NCBI RefSeq assembly: GCF_004795035.1 | Contig: NZ_SSBK01000020.1 | Span: 62,001-126,000 of the forward strand | Source: Streptomyces sp. A0958 | GTDB taxonomy: Bacteria; Actinomycetota; Actinomycetes; Streptomycetales; Streptomycetaceae | DNA length: 64,000 nucleotides | Reading direction: 5' to 3' | Shown here: in pieces, positions 59,701-64,000 of the stretch | How the letters are laid out: each line of letters starts with the position of its first letter | How positions within the stretch are numbered: position 1 is the first letter of the stretch | The notes under the pieces: generated by a model | Told to the model about the DNA's origin: nothing | The model's database searches: none | Seen by the model: only the letters and a program-made list of their open reading frames with translations | Made by a program: the position numbers and the translations under genes

Positions 59701-60920
59701 TGGCCCGACAGGACGGAGTCGACGGCGGCCGGGTCGATGCGCTGCCCGCCGATCTTCACCTCGTCGTCGAGGCGGCCGTGGTAGAGGATCTGGCGGTCCT
59801 CGCCGATCGTGACCAGGTCGCCGGTGCGGTAGGCGCGCTCGCCGTCGAGCTCCGTGAAGCGCCGGGCAGTCAGCTCCGGGTTGTTCAGGTATCCCCTGGA
59901 CAGGCCCCCGCCGAGCAGCCAGAGCTCACCGGAGACGACGGCGGCCCGGACGCCGGGCAGGGGGCGCCCGATGGGGACCGGTCCTTCGCCGTGGCGGGTG
60001 AGGTCGGCGACCGTGGCGACCACCGTGGTCTCGGTCGGCCCGTACGCGTTGAGCAGCCGCACCCGCTCCCCGGTCAGCTCGCGCCACTGGGCGACCCGCT
60101 CGGGCAGCGCGGCCTCGCCGTAGATGATCACGGTGTCCAGGCAGTCGGGGAGGCGGACCGAGCCGGTGGTGAGGACGTGGACCAGCTCGTGCCAGTAGGC
60201 GGCCGGCAGGTCGAGCAGGGTGATGCCGTGGCGTGCGCAGCCGGCGAGCAGATCGCGTACGTCCAGCATGTCGTCCGTACGCAGGACCAGGGTGCCGCCC
60301 GCGCCGAGGGTGGCGAACACCTCCTGGACGCTGGCGTCGAAGTGGAGCGGGGAGAACTGCAGGACGCGGGAGCCGGGGCCGATGCCGTACGCGGGGGTGG
60401 CGCCCGCGACGAAGTGCGCGAGCGAGTCGTGGGCGACGACGACACCGTTGGGGGTGCCGGTGGACCCGGACGTGTAGATCACGTAGGCGGCGCCCGCCGG
60501 TGCGCCGGGCCCGGGCAGGACCAGCTCACCGCTGCGGGCCACCTCGGCGGGCGTGGGCGCCAGATCGCCGCAACCCGCCTTGAGGATGGCCTCGTTCCGG
60601 GCGTCGGGGGCCTGGATGTCGAGCGGGAGATACGCGGCACCCGTGGAGAGGACGGCGAGGAGGCCGACGACGGCGTCGATCCCGCGCGGCCGGTGCAGCG
60701 CCACCAGACGGCCGGGCGCGGCCCCCTCGGCGGCAAGAGCACGGGCACGCTCCCGTACGGCGTCGGCGAGCCGGCCGTAGGTCAGGCGGGTGTCGTCGTG
60801 GACCAGGGCCACCGCGTCGGGCCGGGTACGCGCCCGGTGGGCGATGAGGTCGAGCACCGGAGGGGCGGGTGAGGGAGAGGGACCGCCGTCCAGCAGGTCT
60901 TCCGTTCTGATGGGGGGCAT
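53775..60920 (-). CDS. NRPS, unusual order A-C-T-C-A-T-TE
   Basis: 2381 residues from ATG 60920 (AAGGAAAG upstream). Domains: A1 about 20-490 (YVIYTSGSTG, NAYGPTETT, YRTGD, GKINRKAL); C1 about 498-940 (HHVAGDG 629-635); T1 about 985-1050 (Ser1013 in GGHSM); C2 about 1077-1510 (HHIAADG 1202-1208); A2 about 1535-2028 (FTSGSTG, SYGPTETT, NGKPDRRAL); T2 about 2045-2110 (Ser2074); TE about 2130-2370 (Ser2204 in GWSFGG). A1 has no T after it, and C1 has no A, so A1 must charge T1 across C1 and maybe other carriers. By alignment A1 pocket residues are roughly DAQDIYAVV and A2 roughly DAFYWGSFA; both are uncertain. The TE releases the product. Confidence 0.92.
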   Translation of the reverse strand: MPPIRTEDLLDGGPSPSPAPPVLDLIAHRARTRPDAVALVHDDTRLTYGRLADAVRERARALAAEGAAPGRLVALHRPRGIDAVVGLLAVLSTGAAYLPLDIQAPDARNEAILKAGCGDLAPTPAEVARSGELVLPGPGAPAGAAYVIYTSGSTGTPNGVVVAHDSLAHFVAGATPAYGIGPGSRVLQFSPLHFDASVQEVFATLGAGGTLVLRTDDMLDVRDLLAGCARHGITLLDLPAAYWHELVHVLTTGSVRLPDCLDTVIIYGEAALPERVAQWRELTGERVRLLNAYGPTETTVVATVADLTRHGEGPVPIGRPLPGVRAAVVSGELWLLGGGLSRGYLNNPELTARRFTELDGERAYRTGDLVTIGEDRQILYHGRLDDEVKIGGQRIDPAAVDSVLSGHPKVREAAVVAQQDPDGVKRLVAFVVTEGGVGAEELRGLVRERMPAAAVPAAVGIVAALPRTSSGKINRKALRTTDPRLSVVHEEPLPAEDRVPLSHAQRRLWLLDQLDGPSCAYNMPIVLELDGVPDRAALAAAVTDLVERHEVLRTVFLAPEEEPYQHVLAPTVVRARTVACPAAELASRVTEFTAETFDLSRELPVRVALFVPEGGAGDGPAAVLAVLLHHVAGDGWSLAPLMNDLAAAYAARAEGRAPEQEPLPVQYADYTLWQNDVLGTADDPDAAVSRGLVHWRDALAGLPAVTDLPLDRPRPAVPDHRGGVVTAHLEPAAHTRLVQLADAHGASMLMVLQAALALALRAAGCGDRVALGTPVAGRDDEALGALVGFFVNTLVLPTDTSGDPAFSELLERVRDTDLAAYAHQGLPFDLLVEHLNPPRTPGVHPLFQTMLTLRTAAPADAPFAFGGLTGRFRADGPATTKFDLTAACVERREADGTPAGLELGLEYACDVLDEETARLLLGALEQALRTAADRPGAPVADTALLGSDDRWSLDERRARTAALTARRAADAAAHTGDGPDAEHVDTLREMFAEILGLEQVGPHEGFFTIGGHSMSGVRLANRIRARLGVDVHVRDLLLAPTPAALARRIADTRAAEGADPGAPPALTARADRPERLPLSCAQRRLWFIDALEGPSASYNIPLVLRPAEPLDADVLGRALADLAERHEVLRTRYRSVDGEPHQEILDAARPVLDVRTVPAGQFRAAVASAAGHVFDLAGEIPLRAALLTPDDDGGQILVLLVHHIAADGWSTGPLLADLGTAYAARAEGRVPDWRPLPVQYADYTLWQQESLDGPAARDHLAFWERALAGAPPVLELPAARPRPAEATHRGGHAPLTVDAATHRALEELARRSGATLFMVLQAALAAVLTRHGAGTDLPLATMTAGRDDEALSDLVGFFVNTLVLRTDTSGDPAFTELLERVRDTDLAAYAHQGMPFDRIVEHLNPVRSTAHHPLAQVVVQLHHDYTAPAGDGPVLRAEPAPLEALSTKFDLTLALSERLDDEGRPAGLTGGLEYATDLFDTGTAALLAAHVERLLRAAAADPGVRIGAVDLLTDAERFRLVAEYNDTATVTRDRSAVHEAIARRAGLTPELPALITDEETVSYGELDARAGALAARLGAAGVRGGDIVGVLLERGVPLVVTALAVLKCGAAYLPLDPGLPGARVRLMAEDAGIRLVATVAEHAKTAASAGNPPVFLVDAPAAEAGPAGHEGVRAGGDDLMYVMFTSGSTGRPKGVGVTHRNVTELAADRDTAAGGPRRMLVHSATGFDASVFEIWVPLLNGGTLVIMRGDGTDLAETDRTVREHEVTAAYFTVGLFHVMADEALDTLRLLREVWTGGDVASRAAAQRVLTHCSNTVLVHSYGPTETTFASHNQWLTGGRGALDGAGLHLGRPMDNTRSHVLDEALRPVAPGVPGELYIAGSHVARGYIGRPDLTAERFVPDPFEGDGSRMYRTGDRVVWTPGGELRFLGRADGQVKLRGVRIEPGEVEHALAAHPAVGQALAVVREDRPGGRSLVGYVVPRAGSAVTEAELLTLARAALPGHLVPSAVVVLDALPLTVNGKPDRRALPAPDRPAATHRAPRNAREEVLCGLFAEILGVPRVGPDDNFFALGGHSLLGVRLVSRVRSVLGVDRSVRDLFRSPTPAGLLGSHDHDGTAGAMGVLLPLSARGSRRPLFCVHPGTGVGWSYAGLARHLGEDQPLYALQARALSEPGHRPRTVEEMADDYLERIRQVQPWGPYRLLGWSFGGIVAHTMAVRLRAAGQRVELLALMDVHQTGPGSVSVLPPEERAAASGALQEDDLPAAVERVRREDPVLGGFSTEEIRAVLRASETHAGLMSRHTPGVADTGAVFFTARRPGEPEGALAATWNPFLEGMVENHTVESSHLRMAEEEPFRHIGRIIAEKLSALQEKSLRENETRSYS

Positions 60921-60938
60921 CCTGGCTTTCCTTCTGTC

Positions 60939-60975
60939 GAGGCGAGAGACCGGGGCGAACGGTTCCTCTCGCCTC
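60939..60975. promoter_or_regulatory. 10-N17-10 inverted repeat in the leader of the second NRPS gene
   Basis: GAGGCGAGAG (60939-60948) and CTCTCGCCTC (60966-60975) are perfect arms 17 bp apart, just upstream of the ribosome site of the A-C-T-C-A-T-TE NRPS. A -10-like TAGCGT lies about 15-20 bp further upstream. It may be an operator or a leader hairpin. Confidence 0.5.
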
Positions 60976-61045
60976 CGTGCCTTCACGCTAGAAGCCCGAG
61001 ACCTCCCCCCACGGCAGTCGGCCCGGCAGCTCCAAGCGGCAGAAA

Positions 61046-61079
61046 GCGGGGGCGGGGAGCTGCCGCTCCCCGCCCCCGC
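61046..61079 (-). terminator. Terminator between the two NRPS genes
   Basis: A perfect 15-bp stem (GCGGGGGCGGGGAGC 61046-61060 and GCTCCCCGCCCCCGC 61065-61079) with a TGCC loop is followed on the minus strand by TTTCTG. It lies 6 bp after the stop of the partial NRPS, so the downstream NRPS needs its own promoter or readthrough. Confidence 0.85.
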
Positions 61080-61084
61080 CCCCG

Positions 61085-64000
61085 TCACCCCCGGCGGGCG
61101 CCCGCCCGGGTGCGGCGGCGCAGGGCCGGGGCGGCCGCGCGGCGGCCCGCCGGTGCGGGCTCGGCGTCCTCCGGCTCGATCGCGTCGGCGACGGCCCCGG
61201 CGAGGCGCTGTGAGAGGGTGGCCGCCGTCGGGTTGCGGAACACGTCGCGCAGGGTGAGGTCCTGCCCGAACTCGGTGCGTATCCGGTTCAGCAGACGCAC
61301 CGCCAGCAGCGAGTGGCCGCCGGACTTGAAGAAGTTGTCGTCCGCCCCGATGTCACGGCCGCCCAGCACATCGCGGAAGATGCCCAGCAGCCGGGCGTCC
61401 GTGCCGCCACCCGCCGCCGCGCCCGGCGCGGGCGCGTCCTCCTCGGGCAGGACGGCCGGGTCCTCACCGGGCGCCGGCAGCCAGGCCGTCCGCACCACCC
61501 GGGCCGGCGCCAGGTACTCGGGCAGCCGCTCGGCCGCCCAGGCGCGCAGCGTGCTCTCGGCGGGCGGCGTGCCCGGGGCGCAGGTGACGAGCGCGAGGAG
61601 CCGGCCGTCGCGGACGAGGACGCGCGCACCGGTCACCGCCGGGTGCCGGGTGAGGACGCCCTCCACGTGGCCGGGCTCGACCGGATAGCCGTTGACGGTG
61701 TGCAGGGCGACGGGCCGCAGGACACCGTCCGCCCCCGGGTAGGCGCGCCGCCCGGTGGCGCGCAGCCCGCCGCCGGGGGCCGGCTCGTGGACCTCGCCCG
61801 GGACGCGGACGGGGGTGCGGCGCCCCTGCGCGTCGAGGACGACCTCCCGGCCGCCGTCGCCGGGCGCGGGCGGCCCGTACCGCAGGGCGGAGAGCGGGGC
61901 CCCGGGCTCGGCGGCGAACGCGTCAAGGGTCTCGGCGAGGCGCCGGGTCAGCAGGCGGGCGGTGTCCGCGTCGTACAGCGCGGTGGCGTACTCCAGGACG
62001 CCCCGCAGCCCGGTCTGCGTCCCGTCAGGGCCGACGGTCTCGGTGAGCGCGAAGGTGAGGTCCGACTTGGCACCGGCGCCCCGGAAGGCGAGCGGTTCGC
62101 CGTCCAGCGCCGACGGGGCGGAGGCGTCTCCCGCCCCCGCCGCGTGCACCTGGAGCATCACCTGCACGAGCGGCGCGTGCGCGGTCGACCGGTGCGGGCT
62201 CAGATGCTCCACCAGCCGGTCGAACGGCAGGTCCTGGTGGCTGTAGGCGGCCAGGCCCGTGTCGCGGACCCGGCGCACCAACTCGGTGAAGGCGGGGTCG
62301 CCGGAGGTGTCGGTGCGCAGGACGAGGGTGTTGACGAAGAACCCGACGAGCGGATGCAGCGCCTCGTCGGCCCGGCCGGCGACGGTGGTGCCGATCGCCA
62401 GGTCCTCGCCCGCGCCGTGCCGGGTGAGCAGGGCGGCGAGAGCGGCCTGCACCACCATGAACAGGGTGACGCCGTTGTGCCGCGCACACCGCAACAGCGC
62501 TCGGTGGGTTTCGGCGCTCACCTCGAACGGGGCGAGCGCGCCCCGGCCGTCCGGTTCGGGCCGGCGGGGCCGGTCGGTGGGCAGCGCGAGCAGCGGCGGC
62601 ATCCCGTCGAGCGCGGTGCGCCAGTACGCGAGCTGTTCGGCGGCGACACCGTGTTCCCCGTCCAGCAACTCGTGCTGCCAGAGCGTGTAGTCGGCGTACT
62701 GGACGGGAAGCGGCTGCCACCCGGGGGCCCGGCCCTCGGCGCGGGCGGCGTAGGCGGCGGCGAGATCGGCGAGGAGGCAGCCGGTGGACCAGCCGTCACC
62801 GGCGATGTGGTGCACCAGCAGAACCATCACCTGGCCCCCGCCGGTGTCCTCCAGGAGCCAGGCCCGGAAGGGGATCTCGGCGGCCAGGTCGAAGACATGA
62901 CCGGCCGCGGCGTCGACGGCGGCGCGCAGCTCGTCCGGCCCGTCCGTCCGCACCACTTCCAGCACCGGTTCGGCGTGCTCCAGCACCTCCTGGTACGGCT
63001 CGCCGTCCGCCGACCTGTGCACCGTGCGCAGCACCTCGTGCCGTCGTACGACGTCGGCGAGGGCGGCGGCGAAGGCGGCCCGGCCGACCGGGCGGCGCAG
63101 CCGGGTCACCACGGGGATGTTGTAGGTGGCGCTCGGGCCCTCCATCTGGTCGACGAACCAAAGCCGTTGCTGCGCGGCGGACAGCGGAAGACGGGCCGGC
63201 CGCAGGGCGGCGGGCACCGGCCGCAGCACCGGCCGTACGGGCCCGTCGCCCTGCTCGTCCAGCCGGCGCAGCAGCCGGGCCGGGGTGGGCGCCAGGAAGA
63301 TGTCGCGGATGGCGGTCTGGACGCCCAGCGCCTTGCGGATGCGGTTGGTGAGCTTCCCGGCGAGCAGGGAGTGCCCGCCCAGCTTGAAGAAGCTGTCACC
63401 GGGCCCTACCTCGTCGCGGCCCAGCACCTCCGCGAACAGGCCGCGAAGGATCTCCTCGCGGGGGTCGGCCGCGGAGCGGGTACGCGGGGCCTCGCCGTCG
63501 CGCGGCCCGCCACGGTCGGCGGCGTTTTGCTGCTCGGCCCGGGTAAGGGCCTCGTGCCGGCGGTCGATCGCCTCGCGCTCCGAGGCGGAGAGCAGACCGA
63601 TCCGGCTGACCGGTGTGCCGGCCGGCTGCTCGGCGTACGCGGTCAGCGCACGGTGGAACAGGGAGAGGAGCAGGCGCGCGGTCTCCTCGTCGTAGCGGTC
63701 GGTCGCGTACTGGAGGCCGAGCAGTACCCCGTCGGGTTCGCCGTCGGGACGGTACGTCTCGGCACAGTTGAAACCGAGGTCGAACTTGGCGGTGGCCAGG
63801 TCCGCTGCGTCGAGGGTGCCGGATACGGCACCGAGACGGCAGGTGGTTTCCTGTGCGGTCTGCGTGGTCAGCATCACCTGGAAGAAGGGGTGCAGGCCGA
63901 GGGACCGCTCCGGGTCGAGGTCTTCGACGAGCAGGTCGAACGGCAGGTCCTCGTGGGCCATGGCGGCCAAGTCCCGTTCGCGGACCTGGTCCAGCAGCGT
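61085..64000 (-). CDS. NRPS, partial, A-less modules C-T-C-(A remnant)-T
   Basis: The 5' end lies beyond the right edge; 971 residues are visible. In order: the end of a C domain (about 1-150); T (Ser211 in KLGGHSLL); a full C (about 271-705, HHIAGDG 397-403); about 145 residues matching only the C-terminal subdomain of an A domain (LHTVNGYPVEPGHVEGVLTRHPAV); and T (Ser897). The A remnant has no A3 or A5 core and no A10 Lys. No TE. Two T domains therefore need loading from elsewhere. C motifs are LCL-like, and none is an epimerase. Codon use matches the neighbouring NRPS. Confidence 0.92.
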   Translation of the reverse strand, partial: TLLDQVRERDLAAMAHEDLPFDLLVEDLDPERSLGLHPFFQVMLTTQTAQETTCRLGAVSGTLDAADLATAKFDLGFNCAETYRPDGEPDGVLLGLQYATDRYDEETARLLLSLFHRALTAYAEQPAGTPVSRIGLLSASEREAIDRRHEALTRAEQQNAADRGGPRDGEAPRTRSAADPREEILRGLFAEVLGRDEVGPGDSFFKLGGHSLLAGKLTNRIRKALGVQTAIRDIFLAPTPARLLRRLDEQGDGPVRPVLRPVPAALRPARLPLSAAQQRLWFVDQMEGPSATYNIPVVTRLRRPVGRAAFAAALADVVRRHEVLRTVHRSADGEPYQEVLEHAEPVLEVVRTDGPDELRAAVDAAAGHVFDLAAEIPFRAWLLEDTGGGQVMVLLVHHIAGDGWSTGCLLADLAAAYAARAEGRAPGWQPLPVQYADYTLWQHELLDGEHGVAAEQLAYWRTALDGMPPLLALPTDRPRRPEPDGRGALAPFEVSAETHRALLRCARHNGVTLFMVVQAALAALLTRHGAGEDLAIGTTVAGRADEALHPLVGFFVNTLVLRTDTSGDPAFTELVRRVRDTGLAAYSHQDLPFDRLVEHLSPHRSTAHAPLVQVMLQVHAAGAGDASAPSALDGEPLAFRGAGAKSDLTFALTETVGPDGTQTGLRGVLEYATALYDADTARLLTRRLAETLDAFAAEPGAPLSALRYGPPAPGDGGREVVLDAQGRRTPVRVPGEVHEPAPGGGLRATGRRAYPGADGVLRPVALHTVNGYPVEPGHVEGVLTRHPAVTGARVLVRDGRLLALVTCAPGTPPAESTLRAWAAERLPEYLAPARVVRTAWLPAPGEDPAVLPEEDAPAPGAAAGGGTDARLLGIFRDVLGGRDIGADDNFFKSGGHSLLAVRLLNRIRTEFGQDLTLRDVFRNPTAATLSQRLAGAVADAIEPEDAEPAPAGRRAAAPALRRRTRAGARRG

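Noticed and set aside
53856..60872. A very long open frame (over 2300 codons) on the plus strand opposite the NRPS
   Set aside because: It is antisense to a clearly coding NRPS gene. Stop codons are rare on the antisense of high-GC codons; the translation has no domains and shows Arg/Gly/Gln/Val bias typical of shadow frames.
47412..64000. The cluster as a siderophore locus
   Set aside because: The exporter resembles EntS, but I see no hydroxylation, catechol or iron-uptake gene and no iron-box-like operator in the visible part; it remains possible outside the window.

Overview
The window is high-GC actinobacterial DNA, almost certainly from a Streptomyces chromosome. Support for this: strong third-position G/C bias, densely packed translationally coupled genes (ATGA/GTGA overlaps), many TetR and LuxR-type regulators, an allantoin/glyoxylate gene set of Streptomyces type, and a large non-ribosomal peptide synthetase (NRPS) locus. 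No rRNA, tRNA, CRISPR array, insertion sequence or phage gene was found.

Layout. 1-2.3 kb: the 3' end of an unidentified gene, a truncated gene remnant and malate synthase aceB. 2.5-7.4 kb: a MobA-like nucleotidyltransferase, a DUF5955-like protein, and a two-component system divergent from a FtsX/LolD-type ABC exporter. 7.4-11 kb: the allantoin locus (IclR repressor allR, allantoinase allB, allantoicase alc). A 17-bp inverted repeat upstream of allB recurs upstream of aceB, which ties purine-nitrogen salvage to glyoxylate use. 11-19.7 kb: oxidoreductases, a TetR/EamA exporter pair, a second LuxR-type two-component system and a cytochrome P450. 19.9-26.3 kb: a ribose/xylose-class sugar ABC transporter with a ROK glucokinase-like protein, a PEP-mutase-family enzyme and a winged-helix regulator. 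26.3-34.9 kb: a carbohydrate locus (GH20, GH1, TetR, serine hydrolase, GH3, SGNH hydrolase) with three copies of an AAAACCG-N9-CGGTTTT-type operator, two of them sitting on promoter-like boxes. 34.9-40.9 kb: TetR plus a peptide/nickel-type ABC operon with a fused permease-ATPase. 41-46.2 kb: a secreted anchored protein with a class F sortase, a TetR/FAD monooxygenase pair and a SpoIIE-type phosphatase.

46.6-64 kb (continuing past the right edge) is a biosynthetic gene cluster on the minus strand. In order of transcription it has: a partial NRPS (C-T-C-[A remnant]-T), a terminator, a second NRPS (A-C-T-C-A-T-TE), an MbtH protein, a terminator, both subunits of a B12-dependent glutamate mutase, an archaeal-type asparagine synthetase (AspRS/AsnRS paralogue), a glutamate-synthase FMN domain without its Fe-S cysteines, a small protein with a perfect 63-bp tandem duplication, an MFS exporter and an Sfp-type phosphopantetheinyl transferase.

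Two things make this the best candidate for an undescribed system. First, three visible condensation-carrier modules lack a working adenylation domain, while one adenylation domain lacks its own carrier, which implies that one A domain charges several carriers. Second, the precursor genes suggest that glutamate is isomerised to 3-methylaspartate, which is then amidated or otherwise modified. The product is not predictable with confidence from this window.
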